DNA of 36,582 bases from an uncultured Bacilli bacterium (GCA_948999435.1 CARJCM010000005.1:1-36582); one strand, 5' to 3'. Numbered from the stretch's first letter, positions 1 to 8,458 are shown. Notes: generated from the letters alone by a model not told the origin. Translations and numbers: made by a program.

Positions 1-87
1 CATTTTTAAATATTTCTTTTTTTGCATTATTTCTTCTAAATAACTTTTAAAAATAAGATCTTCAACTTCTTTTTTCTTTATTTTCAT
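1..87 (-). CDS. Partial CDS, N-terminal 29 codons of an unrecognised protein
   Basis: An open frame starts at ATG (87-85) and runs off the left edge of the window. It begins MKIKKKEVEDL and is rich in Lys and Glu. It has a good Shine-Dalgarno (AGGAG, seven bases before the ATG) and a sigma-A promoter upstream, so the start is well supported. No domain can be named from 29 residues, and there is no signal peptide or membrane segment in the visible part. It lies downstream of the helical 397-aa gene but has its own promoter. Confidence 0.6.
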   Translation of the reverse strand, partial: MKIKKKEVEDLIFKSYLEEIMQKKKYLKM

Positions 88-104
88 AGTAATCTCCTAC
101 TTTA

Positions 105-133
105 ATTATATTACAAATTTCTTTAAATACCAA
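105..133 (-). promoter_or_regulatory. Sigma-A promoter for the partial left-edge gene
   Basis: TTGGTA (133-128), a 17-base spacer, then TATAAT (110-105), followed by an AGGAG ribosome binding site and ATG at 87. The -10 is perfect and the -35 matches 4 of 6. Confidence 0.6.
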
Positions 134-140
134 TATATTT

Positions 141-1334
141 TTAATTTCTTTGTAAATTATTTCTGTCAATATCTAATATAGTTTGATGAGCTCTAAATAA
201 TGATGAATAACCTCCAAATAAACTTTCTAGCTTATTATTAAATATATAATCTAGTATTTTGACATAAGCAATGTTTTGGTTTTTATATATATTTAAATAA
301 ATATTTAAAAAGCTTCTTGTTCCTTGTTCTCTTAAAACTTTTTCTAAAGCATACTCTAAATACTCACCTTCTAAATAAGTGATTAATAATGCTTTATATT
401 CTGGAGTTCTAAAATTTAAAATGTAATTAATCAATTTTTTAGTTTTAGAGCAATTGGTTGTAAACGCTAAATTAAAAATGCTTTCTTGGTCATTATTTCT
501 TAATGCTTCAGATGCATATTTTTCTTGTTCTTCAGATTTTAAAATAGCCATTAATTTTCTAATTTTATTTAAATCTTTTAAAGACATTATTATATTTATA
601 TATTTATCCTTATCTTTGTCATCTGGTAATAATTCTATTAATAATATTAAATACTCAGAATCTATTTTATGTTCTTTTACAAGAGTCATTGTAATACGCT
701 TTAAATTTTTAAATGCTTCTGGCTTTTTTATTTTTAAATCATTACATAAAAGTTTATAATGTTCAAAACTAAGGCCATTTAATAAGCATTTCTTTATAAA
801 TTTACTATTTTTAGAAGTATTAAGAATATAAGTAATTATATATTTATAGATTTTTGATTTAGCTATTTTTTCTTCTAATCTAGTATCTTTAAATGCTGGT
901 AAACATGCAATATTAATCGTAGTTTCATTAACGCAATGTAACAATAAATGTTCAATAATAGCTTCTATATATTCTCGATTAAATGGTTTATTTTCAGAAA
1001 TATAATTAGCCAAGTATTCCAATAATTTCTTCTCATAAGCCATTATAGCAAATTCAATAAAATCTATAATGCATTCATTAATTAAGGCATCATATAGTTT
1101 ATAATTAATGCTCATTTGTACTTGCTCAATTATCATTTTACGAAAAGCATAATTTCTTGTTATACAAAATAAAATACTTAATCTTTCAATATCTGATGTT
1201 TCTACTAAAAATTTTATTATAGTTATTTTTTCTTTATAGTTTAAAGTCAATATTTCTTCTGGTTTTGATACTATAATCTTTTTTATATAACTATAATCTT
1301 TTTTTGCTACTTTCCATTTTAAATAAATATTCAT
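141..1334 (-). CDS. Hypothetical all-helical protein, 397 aa (possible alpha-solenoid)
   Basis: Function not recognised. The protein looks almost entirely helical, with Lys/Glu/Ile/Leu-rich segments of 30-40 residues. There is no signal peptide, membrane span or catalytic motif. The spacing of helices resembles HEAT/TPR-like solenoids, but I see no clear repeat consensus, so this is only an impression. The start chosen is ATG 1334 (MNIYLKWK), preceded by GGTGG at five bases. An upstream in-frame GTG at 1343 lies inside that ribosome binding site. A strong promoter at 1352-1380 drives it separately from pgsA. No terminator is evident at its 3' end, where the promoter of the next gene begins. 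Confidence 0.7.
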   Translation of the reverse strand: MNIYLKWKVAKKDYSYIKKIIVSKPEEILTLNYKEKITIIKFLVETSDIERLSILFCITRNYAFRKMIIEQVQMSINYKLYDALINECIIDFIEFAIMAYEKKLLEYLANYISENKPFNREYIEAIIEHLLLHCVNETTINIACLPAFKDTRLEEKIAKSKIYKYIITYILNTSKNSKFIKKCLLNGLSFEHYKLLCNDLKIKKPEAFKNLKRITMTLVKEHKIDSEYLILLIELLPDDKDKDKYINIIMSLKDLNKIRKLMAILKSEEQEKYASEALRNNDQESIFNLAFTTNCSKTKKLINYILNFRTPEYKALLITYLEGEYLEYALEKVLREQGTRSFLNIYLNIYKNQNIAYVKILDYIFNNKLESLFGGYSSLFRAHQTILDIDRNNLQRN

Positions 1335-1351
1335 AAAAACCACCGCGTTTC

Positions 1352-1380
1352 ATTATAGCATAAACAAGCTTTTTTGACAA
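1352..1380 (-). promoter_or_regulatory. Sigma-A promoter abutting the pgsA terminator
   Basis: TTGTCA (1380-1375), a 17-base spacer, then TATAAT (1357-1352). The -35 sits directly at the end of the U-tract of the pgsA terminator, so termination and re-initiation occur within about 50 bases. Confidence 0.75.
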
Positions 1381-1403
1381 ATAAAAACTGGCTTAGCCAG
1401 CTT
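1376..1403 (-). terminator. Rho-independent terminator of pgsA
   Basis: On the - strand AAGCTGGC-TAA-GCCAGTTT forms an 8-bp stem (one G-U pair) with a 3-base loop at 1385-1403, followed by a T-rich run. It starts 17 bases after the pgsA stop. Confidence 0.75.
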
Positions 1404-1420
1404 ATATTATATTAAAGTTA

Positions 1421-2020
1421 TTATTTATTGTCTTCTACAAATGCTTCTTTAGTATTATAATAATACTCTATACCACTTATTACCGATAGTACTGTAGCAA
1501 CAATAATTAAAGCATATCCTACATTAACTCCAATAAGCTCAAATGGTAAATTGTAGAATAATGTTAAAGACATTCCTATCATCATACATATTGTTTTTAT
1601 TTTGCCAGCGATAGAAGCTCCGACTACTTTACCTTTATTACCACTTGCCATTTTAAATGAATCAACAAATATATCTCTAGTAATAATTATAACAGGTATT
1701 GCAACACTTATAAAACCATCATAAGCTAAAATTATTAATATGCCATTAACTAATACTTTGTCAGCGATAGCGTCCATTACTTTACCAAAGTCAGTGACTA
1801 AATTACGACTTCTAGCTATGTGACCGTCTAGAAAATCAGTTAATGAAGCAATTATAAATAAAATCCCAGCAATAATATATTTTAGATTAATTGTTATTTT
1901 ACCAGCGATAAGATATGTAGGAAATGATATTCCCATATTATGCCATGGAATCATTAACATTACTAATATGATTATAGCTGTTATTATTCTCGTAATTGTT
2001 ATTTTATTAGGTAAATTCAT
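1421..2020 (-). CDS. pgsA: CDP-diacylglycerol--glycerol-3-phosphate 3-phosphatidyltransferase
   Basis: Makes phosphatidylglycerol phosphate from CDP-diacylglycerol and glycerol-3-phosphate, the committed step to phosphatidylglycerol in the membrane. The 199-aa protein has the complete CDP-alcohol phosphotransferase signature: D62, D65-G66, A69-R70, G79, D83 and D87 (D-x2-D-G-x2-A-R-x8-G-x3-D-x3-D). About five to six hydrophobic segments surround it. The length is normal for the family. The start follows a near-perfect AGGAGG. It lies 13 bases downstream of the RodZ-like gene; a rodZ(ymfM)-pgsA pair is also known in Bacillus, which supports both calls. A terminator follows at 1376-1403. Confidence 0.95.
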   Translation of the reverse strand: MNLPNKITITRIITAIIILVMLMIPWHNMGISFPTYLIAGKITINLKYIIAGILFIIASLTDFLDGHIARSRNLVTDFGKVMDAIADKVLVNGILIILAYDGFISVAIPVIIITRDIFVDSFKMASGNKGKVVGASIAGKIKTICMMIGMSLTLFYNLPFELIGVNVGYALIIVATVLSVISGIEYYYNTKEAFVEDNK

Positions 2021-2033
2021 GTGGTCCTCCTAT

Positions 2034-2510
2034 TTATCTAACATATTTAATATAACTGATTTCTTTAGTAACTGAATTATCAATTGTAATTTGTTTTATA
2101 CTCCATATAATTGCTAATATTACTAATGCGATAATTACTAAATATATTGTTAGATAATAATTTTTGCTATATTTTCTTGATTTTCTGGTATATGGTGAAG
2201 CAACTTTTCCTGCTTCTTCTTTAGCTTCACTTCTAGCTTTCTTTTCAATTTCTTTAACTGGTATTTTAGAGGTATATTCAAACATATACTCATTAAATTC
2301 ATCAATTAATTTATCACTATCAATTCCTAAATATTTGGCATAATTAGTAAGATAATCTTTTAATGCATATATATCTTTGAAACAACCTATTTTTCCCTCT
2401 TCAATATTTAAAAGATAATTTTCATCAATACTCAAATCGGTACTTGCTTCTTTTATACTAACCCCTGAAGACTCTCTGGTTTGCTTTAGCAAACTACCTA
2501 TGTTATCCAA
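2034..2510 (-). CDS. RodZ/YmfM-like HTH membrane protein, short form
   Basis: 158-aa protein. Residues 1-70 form an XRE-type helix-turn-helix of the RodZ kind (IGSLLKQTRES...SIKEAS...IDENYLLNIEEG). A basic linker is followed by one membrane span at about 119-140 and a tail of only about 18 residues. Classical RodZ links MreB to the elongation machinery and carries a larger extracytoplasmic beta domain, which is missing here. The start is a TTG at 2510: an in-frame TAA lies two codons upstream, and AAGGAG sits about 11 bases before it. It is directly downstream of RNase P RNA and upstream of pgsA, as ymfM is upstream of pgsA in Bacillus. Symbol withheld because of the truncated architecture. 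Confidence 0.75.
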   Translation of the reverse strand: MDNIGSLLKQTRESSGVSIKEASTDLSIDENYLLNIEEGKIGCFKDIYALKDYLTNYAKYLGIDSDKLIDEFNEYMFEYTSKIPVKEIEKKARSEAKEEAGKVASPYTRKSRKYSKNYYLTIYLVIIALVILAIIWSIKQITIDNSVTKEISYIKYVR

Positions 2511-2539
2511 GCGTTATTTCACTCCTTTTTTTAAAATTA

Positions 2540-2896
2540 AATAATATTCATAAGCCATGTTCTGTTCCCTTGCGGGCGACAAATATTTATCTACTATAAT
2601 AGTCCCTTACGCCATTCGTTTCTTTTGTAAGAGCTCTCCTACCAAATTTGGATTTCTCACTCGTGGGGTTTACCGCGTTCCATTTCCTAGGTTTCCCTAT
2701 TCTTCGTCACTATGGCACTTTACACTTACTTAATTCATGAGCATATGCTTTTAGAATTTTTCAGCGCCGTTAGCATTTCTACTACCTAAGGTTATTTTTT
2801 CCCTTAGCACGAACACTACAGACATCACAGTACTGTGTGAGCATGGACTTTCCTCTACATACTTGAAAATTATGCAGCATTTGTCCGAATATTATT
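2540..2896 (-). ncRNA. rnpB: RNase P RNA (B-type)
   Basis: Catalytic RNA that removes 5' leaders from pre-tRNAs. The - strand has the conserved CR-I core GAGGAAAGTCCATGCTC (2855-2839), the AGTGCCATAGTGACGAAG region, the GGAACGCGGTAAACCCC block typical of the Bacillus (B) class, and the 3' core ACAGAACATGGCTTAT (2565-2550). Helix P1 can be drawn exactly: AATAATATTC at 2896-2887 pairs with GAATATTATT at 2549-2540, which sets the ends and a length near 357 nt. It follows gpsB, as in Bacillus. Its first bases contain the gpsB stop codon. I see no clear promoter of its own and no terminator before the RodZ-like gene, so it is probably processed from a longer transcript (inference). Confidence 0.96.
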
Positions 2897-3218
2897 CGTA
2901 TTTTCCAAAAACCACTTTTTCTAATTGACTGATTCTTTTTAATAAATCAACATTATTAACACCACTTCCTTCATTTGATGAAGCTGCTAATAATTGTTCT
3001 CTTAAGGAACGAATTTCTGCTTTTAATTTAGCATTATCTTCTCTTAAGTCTTTCATTTCCTTTTCATTTCTTTTAATGATACCTATAAATTCAGTATAAT
3101 CACGTATAACCATATCTAAATATTTATCTACTTCTTGAGGACGATAACCTCTGGCATCTATTTTAAACTCTTTGTCTAATATTTCCTGAGGAGTTAAATA
3201 AATTTTATCATTGTACAC
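2892..3218 (-). CDS. gpsB: Cell-division/wall-synthesis adaptor GpsB (DivIVA family)
   Basis: Cytoplasmic membrane-associated adaptor that links PBP1-type enzymes to division and elongation complexes. The 108-aa product has the DivIVA/GpsB N-domain (YLTPQEILDKEFKIDARGY, then RPQEVDKYLDMV), a charged coiled coil, and the GpsB C-terminal signature DLLKRISQLEKVVFG. The start is GTG 3218: AAAGGAAGT precedes it, and a strong promoter at 3246-3275 lies just upstream. The longer in-frame ORF reaching 3308 would start upstream of that promoter and adds residues absent from the family. It is followed immediately by rnpB and faces recU-ponA across 3314-5265, a Bacillus-like neighbourhood. Confidence 0.93.
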   Translation of the reverse strand: MYNDKIYLTPQEILDKEFKIDARGYRPQEVDKYLDMVIRDYTEFIGIIKRNEKEMKDLREDNAKLKAEIRSLREQLLAASSNEGSGVNNVDLLKRISQLEKVVFGKYE

Positions 3219-3245
3219 ATTCTTCACTTCCTTTAACTTAATATC

Positions 3246-3275
3246 ATTATATACTTTTTTGTAGTATTTTGTCAA
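3246..3275 (-). promoter_or_regulatory. Sigma-A promoter of gpsB (and probably rnpB)
   Basis: Perfect TTGACA (3275-3270), an 18-base spacer and perfect TATAAT (3251-3246). The start site falls near 3239, which excludes translation from 3308 and supports GTG 3218. No other promoter is obvious before rnpB. Confidence 0.85.
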
Positions 3276-3313
3276 CTCGATTAAACTTAAATAAAGTAAA
3301 TGTGACAACTATT

Positions 3314-4951
3314 TTAAAAATATTTTCTTTTTATTTTTTTGCGTTCTAGTTTTTCACTTTTATTTAGTTCTTCTTCAATTCTATTTTTTAATTTTATTAA
3401 CTTGATGTACAAATTTATCACGTAATTTTCATTATTTATATCTTCCTTATTTAATATCTCTGTTAAGGGAGTTTTATATTTTTCTAATTTATTACTTTCT
3501 ATTAAAATTTCTATTTCTTTGACGATACTATTAATTGAATCAAAAAGATGAGCTTGATATAAATCACTACTTGTTTTAAATAATCCACTTATTATTTCTT
3601 GCATATTAATGTATATATAATTGGTAGCTACATCTTTAGCTAGCTTTTCTAATATAGGTTGTAATCTTGCTCTAACTTTTAATTCTATATTTATTTTTTC
3701 TTTATTTGGAGTTTGATATAACTCATTAATTAAAACTTTAGCATATTCCAATATTTCTCTTATTTGTTCTTGATATTCTTTCCTTAAATCTTCAGGTAAA
3801 GTTGGTAATATGTAATTTAATATGGTAGCTATATCCTTATATAATTCACTATCTATATCTAATTCTTTTTCAGTATTTAAACAACTATATATTATCTTAT
3901 TTTCTTTATAATAAGAAAAAGTTTCTATTTTAGAATATAAGCTTTGTAATTTTTCGATAAATTTAGATTCTGGAGTTTCGGGAACTATTAAAGTTAAACC
4001 AATATCTTCTTTTTCATTTTTTTCTTTTTCTAAATCATTATTATATTCATTAATTAAATTTTGTAATTCTTTTTTAACTATATTTTCAATACATGTATTT
4101 TTTATTAGTTGCAATATACTATCAATTAAATCTTTAATTAAAGGATTTTCTTCATTTTCTATGCATTCTTGCTCATGCTCCTTAATAATACCTTGCATAA
4201 GTTCTGGAACAAAATAAGTGTTTAAGAACTCATATGGAAGCGTTTCTTTATATGAACTTACTTTTCTTGCGTCAACTAAAGTTGGTAAATTGAACATAAT
4301 ATCTTCAGAAATAGCAAAATCTTTTTTAACATCTACTAAAAATCGAACAGGCTCAACTTTGTAAATTGCATCATCTATAACAAATCTTCCTTCTATTCCT
4401 GCAAACTCTACTTCAGGGTATTCTTTTTCATTATCTTTAATACTTATAAGAGTATATTTATTTCCTGTTAGTATAGGTTCTTGATTTTTCCAAAAATCAG
4501 AATCTGCTTTATTTTCTTGAAAAGGATTATCATTATCATAGATTATTTTACTTGGGTATTTTCCAAAGGTTACGATTAAATATCCAGGTTCTATTTCTTC
4601 CATTATTTTGCAATATGCTTTAATTTCAGAATATTTAAATACTGGTCTTATGCCTAATTCTAAAGCATTATGATTTACTTTTTCAAAACGTTGGGTATCC
4701 CATTTACTTTTCGGTCTAACTGCACAATAAAACACTTTAGATTTACTAGTAGAACTAATACCCATAGAACTTGTTAAATAGTACCAAGGATAATTTTTTT
4801 GACAAGAAAAAGTATTGCAATTAGGAAAAAAATAATACTCATTGTCAAATAATTTACTATAACTTTTTTTAGCGAATATTCCATTATTAACATTTTTAGC
4901 AATTGTCTTTATACTTATTAAACTAGCTTCTGGTAATCTAAACTCTGGCAT
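3314..4951 (-). CDS. Hypothetical protein, 545 aa, N-terminal DUF6273-like region and long helical C-terminus
   Basis: Not firmly recognised. The first ~220 residues are rich in aromatics and strands and contain TFGKYPSKI and YKVEPVRFLVDV, a pattern like DUF6273-type domains (GEYPQ...EPIxWxVL) of gut Firmicutes. This is a memory-based resemblance only. From about residue 250 to the end it is helical and coiled-coil-like, ending in a very basic tail. Two Cys lie in NCNTFSCQ near residue 50. No signal peptide or membrane span is seen. The start chosen is ATG 4951 (MPEFRLPE), six bases after AAAAGGAG. An in-frame ATG at 4978 lies upstream of that site. It sits between gpsB and a 34-codon ORF. 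Confidence 0.65.
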   Translation of the reverse strand: MPEFRLPEASLISIKTIAKNVNNGIFAKKSYSKLFDNEYYFFPNCNTFSCQKNYPWYYLTSSMGISSTSKSKVFYCAVRPKSKWDTQRFEKVNHNALELGIRPVFKYSEIKAYCKIMEEIEPGYLIVTFGKYPSKIIYDNDNPFQENKADSDFWKNQEPILTGNKYTLISIKDNEKEYPEVEFAGIEGRFVIDDAIYKVEPVRFLVDVKKDFAISEDIMFNLPTLVDARKVSSYKETLPYEFLNTYFVPELMQGIIKEHEQECIENEENPLIKDLIDSILQLIKNTCIENIVKKELQNLINEYNNDLEKEKNEKEDIGLTLIVPETPESKFIEKLQSLYSKIETFSYYKENKIIYSCLNTEKELDIDSELYKDIATILNYILPTLPEDLRKEYQEQIREILEYAKVLINELYQTPNKEKINIELKVRARLQPILEKLAKDVATNYIYINMQEIISGLFKTSSDLYQAHLFDSINSIVKEIEILIESNKLEKYKTPLTEILNKEDINNENYVINLYIKLIKLKNRIEEELNKSEKLERKKIKRKYF

Positions 4952-5005
4952 ATAATACTCCTTTTGGGGTATTATCATAACATAAAATTTTTAATTATAC
5001 TAGAT

Positions 5006-5110
5006 TTATTTAGGTGTATGAATATTTTTAATAGTATAGATTGTATCAAATTTTAATATTAGTTCGTCTAAATCTCTTATTACATTATTTATTAAATTTT
5101 CATTTCGCAT
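5006..5110 (-). CDS. Small ORF, 34 aa, unknown
   Basis: A short frame (MRNENLINNVIRDLDELI..., ending HTPK) predicted as one amphipathic helix. ATG 5110 is preceded by GGTGA at five bases and by an extended -10 promoter element at 5127-5135, so it has expression signals of its own. No homologue is recognised. It lies in the gap between recU and the 545-aa gene and could instead be a non-coding leader of that gene. Confidence 0.4.
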   Translation of the reverse strand: MRNENLINNVIRDLDELILKFDTIYTIKNIHTPK

Positions 5111-5126
5111 AATAATCACCACGATT

Positions 5127-5155
5127 ATCATAACAAATATAAAGCTTTATTTCAT
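5127..5155 (-). promoter_or_regulatory. Extended -10 promoter upstream of the 34-codon ORF
   Basis: TGTTATGAT (5135-5127) is a TGn-extended -10 with hexamer TATGAT. ATGAAA lies 17 bases upstream (5155-5150). A near-identical block, TGTTATGATAAT, occurs again just upstream of the 545-aa gene (about 4973-4984). Confidence 0.45.
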
Positions 5156-5212
5156 TATGTTCGACAAAACATGTCAAAACTTTCTTGTAAATCACAAGTA
5201 AATAGACAATGG

Positions 5213-5241
5213 TTGTATAGAAATTTATTACTATTTATAGT
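5213..5241 (+). promoter_or_regulatory. Probable sigma-A promoter of recU-ponA
   Basis: TTGTAT (5213-5218), a 17-base spacer, then TATAGT (5236-5241). A second TATAAT overlaps at 5241-5246. Transcription would start a few bases before GGGTGA and the TTG start of recU. Confidence 0.5.
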
Positions 5242-5264
5242 ATAATGATTATGGGTGAATTGTA

Positions 5265-5828
5265 TTGAAATATCCTGGTAACATCAAGAAAACTTATAAA
5301 CAAGTTGTTAATTATAAAAATAGAGGGATGGAACTTGAAGATATAATTAATGAAGCTTGTAATTACTATTTAGAAATGGATTTGGCTATTGTATATAAGA
5401 AACCTACTCCAATTGGAGTTGTAGATGTTGATTATAAAAATGGTGCTGTTATTAATAAAGCATATTTTAAAGAACCATCAACACTTGATTATAATGGAAT
5501 TTATAAAGGAAAATATGTGGAATTTGATGCAAAAGAATGTCATTCTAAAACTTCTTTTCCGCTTAGTAATATTCATGAACATCAGATTAAACATATTGAG
5601 AATATCCTTAGACATGGAGGAATTGCTTTTCTAATTATTAGTATGAATAGTGAATACTTTATATTTAAAGGTGAAGATTTATTAGATTTTATTAATACTA
5701 ATACAAGAAAAAGTATTCCCTATCATATTATTTTAGAAAAAGGTTATAAATTAAATTATAAATATCATATTGGTTTAGATTATTTAAAAGGAATCGAAGA
5801 TATATATTTTAAAGGAGTGGTAAAATGA
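5265..5828 (+). CDS. recU: Holliday junction resolvase RecU
   Basis: Nuclease that cuts four-way recombination junctions and aids chromosome segregation in Firmicutes. The 187-aa product shows the family blocks: NRGMELEDIINEA near the N-terminus, YKKPTP, the catalytic stretch STLDYNGIYKG then EFDAKE, KTSFPL, the HEHQ helix and GLDYLKGIE near the end. The start is a TTG at 5265, giving MKYPGN as in known RecU proteins. An in-frame TGA at 5256 rules out a longer form, and GGGTGA is the ribosome binding site. Its stop overlaps the ponA start (ATGA), the classic recU-ponA operon. Confidence 0.94.
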   Translation: MKYPGNIKKTYKQVVNYKNRGMELEDIINEACNYYLEMDLAIVYKKPTPIGVVDVDYKNGAVINKAYFKEPSTLDYNGIYKGKYVEFDAKECHSKTSFPLSNIHEHQIKHIENILRHGGIAFLIISMNSEYFIFKGEDLLDFINTNTRKSIPYHIILEKGYKLNYKYHIGLDYLKGIEDIYFKGVVK

Positions 5829-8425
5829 AAATACCTAAATTAAGTAAAAATAAAACTGTTAAGAACAAGAAACCTAGAAAGAAAAAAAGTAAAAAGAATA
5901 TTATCCTTATATTTTTGATAAGTATGGGTATTATTTGTGCATCGGCTGTTTTAGCTTTTGCTTTATATATAATCGTAACATCACCTGATTTTGTGCCTAA
6001 TGAATTATATACAAAAGAACCTACAGTTATTTATGCTAATGATGGTACAACTGAAATTGCAAGACTTGGTAAAAAAAATGTGGAACTTGTTACTTATCAA
6101 GATATGCCTCAAGTTTTAATCGATGCTTTAGTAGCAACAGAAGATTCAAGATTCTTTCAACATAATGGTGTTGATGCAGCCCGTTTTATTAAAGCTTCTC
6201 TAGGCCAGCTTGCTGGTAAAAACGCAGGTGGTGCTTCTACTTTATCAATGCAAGTTATTAAAAATACTTATACTAAAAAAACTAATAATGAAAATAGAAT
6301 TGAAAGTTTTCTTCGTAAATTTAAAGATATTTATATGGCTGTTTTTAAATTAGAATCAGCTTATACTAAAGAAGAAATTATTGAATTTTATTTAAATAGT
6401 CAATGGCTTGGTAGTGGTTATGGTACTTATGAAACAATTAATGGTGTAGAACAAGGTAGTCAATATTTCTTTGGAAAATCAGTTTCTGATTTGACGCTGC
6501 CTGAGGCAAGTTTACTTGTTGGTTTATTTAATAACCCTGCTGCTTTTGACCCCTATAAATATCCTGAAAAAGCTAGTAATAGACGTAGTGTTGTACTTAG
6601 CTTAATGGTTAGACATGGTTATATTACTGAAGAAGAAAAAGAATTTGCAGAGTCAGTTTCGGTAGAAAGCTTACTTACAGAACATTCTTTAAATGATACT
6701 GGTAGTGAATATCGTGCTTTTATTGATTTCCTTTTATATCAAGTTCAAGAAGAAACTGGAGATAATCCTTATGATGTTCCAATGGCTATATATACAACTC
6801 TAGATGTGGAACAACAAAAAGTAATACGTAAATTAGAGAAAGGCGAATCTTATAAATTCCGTGATGACACTGTTCAATTTGGTCTAGCAGTTACAGATTT
6901 AAAAGATGGTTCTATTACGGCATTATCCGGTGGTAGAAATTATGCTCCTACTGGAAAAAATAGAGGTGTCCCTCTTTTACAAACAAAATTATTTGAAGGT
7001 ATTAGAAGGTCTCCTGGTTCAACTGCTAAACCAATATTTGATTATGGTCCTCATATCGAATATTTACATAGTAGCCCTGGAACAATCTTTATCGATCAAC
7101 CTTGGACTTATAGTAATGGTACAGCCTTCCAAAATTATGACCGGGGTTACAAAGGTGCTATAACAATGCGTTATGCACTGCAAGATTCAAGAAACGTTCC
7201 CGCTGTACAAGCTTTTCAACAAGTGGTTGATGAAGTAGGAATTGATAAAATAGCTGACTTTGTTCATTCTTTAGGTGTTGATTATGGAAGTACTTTACAT
7301 GAATCAGCGGCTATAGGTGGAGTTGATTGTGCTGACCCACTAACTATGAGTGCTGCTTATGCAACTTTTGGTAGAGGTGGCTATTATATAGAACCTTATT
7401 CATTTACTAAAGTTGTTTATCTTGAAACTGAAGATGTTCATACTCATAAGGTAGCTCGTGAAAAAGTTATGAGCGAACAGACTGCTTATTTAATTACTGA
7501 TATGTTAGTCTCTGTTACTACTAGTGGTGGTGCAGGAAATATTGGAGTTAGTGGTACACAAATAGCTGCTAAAACAGGTACTTCTACTTACGATTCTAAA
7601 CAAGCTGCTGCTAATGGTTTAAATAAACCGCAACCAGACCATTGGTTAATTACTTATTCGCCAGATTACTCTATTGCTCTTTGGTGTGGATATGACACAT
7701 TAGGTAAAGGAAAACCTTACTTGCAAAGTGCTAGTGGTAACTCAATGAAAAAAACTATGATGGGTATTTTAACAAGAGGTATTTATAAGAAAAATTCGAA
7801 ATTTGATAGACCCTCGGGCTTATCGTCCGTTACAGTAGAAAAAGAAACTTATCCAGTAATGCTTGCTAGTGCTAATACTCCTGAAAATATGAGACTTGCA
7901 GATATTTATATAAGTGGGTATGAACCTAGTGAAGTGTCTCCTAGATTCGATACTTTATCAAACCCTTCTAATGGTAAATATTCTTATAGTGGTGGAGCTA
8001 TTTCATTAACTTGGGATGCTATTAGTACTCCAGATATGATTAATACTTCTTACCTAGAATCATATTTTAATAAAGCTGATTATTGGAAAACTTATGAAAG
8101 ATACAAAGAAAAATATTATAACGAATATGTAAATTATAATAATGCAAATATTGGTACTGTCGGATATCAGGTTTATCTAAAAGATACTAATGGAGAATTA
8201 ATAAGTTTAGGCTATACTAATAATACTAATTTCTCTTATACTCCTACTGGTACTAATACTAATTATACTTTTGTTATAAAGTCTACTTATAGTATATTTA
8301 AAAATAATATGAGTTCTGGTTTAGAAATAAATGCTAATATAACTCTTGATACTAATATTGGAGATAATGGTGGTCCTACTGAGGTACCAGATAATCCAGA
8401 TTTGCCAAATAATCCATTAGAATAA
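5825..8425 (+). CDS. ponA: Bifunctional class A penicillin-binding protein (PBP1A/1B type)
   Basis: Polymerises lipid II and cross-links peptidoglycan at the outer face of the membrane. The 866-aa protein has a basic cytoplasmic tail, one membrane span at about 27-48, and a glycosyltransferase domain (EDSRFFQHNG with catalytic E106; GASTLSMQ; EFYLNSQWLGSG). The transpeptidase domain has S399-T-A-K402, S455-R-N and K583-TGTS. About 150 C-terminal residues look like a fibronectin-III-type domain (SLTWDAIS...VGYQVYLKD) followed by an acidic Pro/Asn tail. All catalytic residues are present. It overlaps recU by four bases, with AAAGGAG upstream. GpsB, its usual partner, is encoded nearby on the opposite strand. 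Confidence 0.95.
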   Translation: MKIPKLSKNKTVKNKKPRKKKSKKNIILIFLISMGIICASAVLAFALYIIVTSPDFVPNELYTKEPTVIYANDGTTEIARLGKKNVELVTYQDMPQVLIDALVATEDSRFFQHNGVDAARFIKASLGQLAGKNAGGASTLSMQVIKNTYTKKTNNENRIESFLRKFKDIYMAVFKLESAYTKEEIIEFYLNSQWLGSGYGTYETINGVEQGSQYFFGKSVSDLTLPEASLLVGLFNNPAAFDPYKYPEKASNRRSVVLSLMVRHGYITEEEKEFAESVSVESLLTEHSLNDTGSEYRAFIDFLLYQVQEETGDNPYDVPMAIYTTLDVEQQKVIRKLEKGESYKFRDDTVQFGLAVTDLKDGSITALSGGRNYAPTGKNRGVPLLQTKLFEGIRRSPGSTAKPIFDYGPHIEYLHSSPGTIFIDQPWTYSNGTAFQNYDRGYKGAITMRYALQDSRNVPAVQAFQQVVDEVGIDKIADFVHSLGVDYGSTLHESAAIGGVDCADPLTMSAAYATFGRGGYYIEPYSFTKVVYLETEDVHTHKVAREKVMSEQTAYLITDMLVSVTTSGGAGNIGVSGTQIAAKTGTSTYDSKQAAANGLNKPQPDHWLITYSPDYSIALWCGYDTLGKGKPYLQSASGNSMKKTMMGILTRGIYKKNSKFDRPSGLSSVTVEKETYPVMLASANTPENMRLADIYISGYEPSEVSPRFDTLSNPSNGKYSYSGGAISLTWDAISTPDMINTSYLESYFNKADYWKTYERYKEKYYNEYVNYNNANIGTVGYQVYLKDTNGELISLGYTNNTNFSYTPTGTNTNYTFVIKSTYSIFKNNMSSGLEINANITLDTNIGDNGGPTEVPDNPDLPNNPLE

Positions 8426-8429
8426 AACG

Positions 8430-8458
8430 AAAATGATATCTTAATTGATATCATTTTT
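8430..8458. terminator. Bidirectional terminator between ponA and the HExxH gene
   Basis: AAAATGATATC-TTAATT-GATATCATTTT: an 11-bp perfect stem with A/T runs on both sides, lying between two convergent genes. It overlaps the stop codon of the - strand gene. Confidence 0.8.

Noticed and set aside
3219..3308. N-terminal extension of gpsB (start at 3308)
   Set aside because: It lies upstream of a near-perfect promoter whose start site is inside the extension, and the added residues do not match the GpsB family.
5194..5208. CTTGT-AAATC-ACAAG inverted repeat upstream of recU
   Set aside because: Only 5-base arms in AT-rich sequence, not aligned with the promoter elements. Too weak to call an operator.
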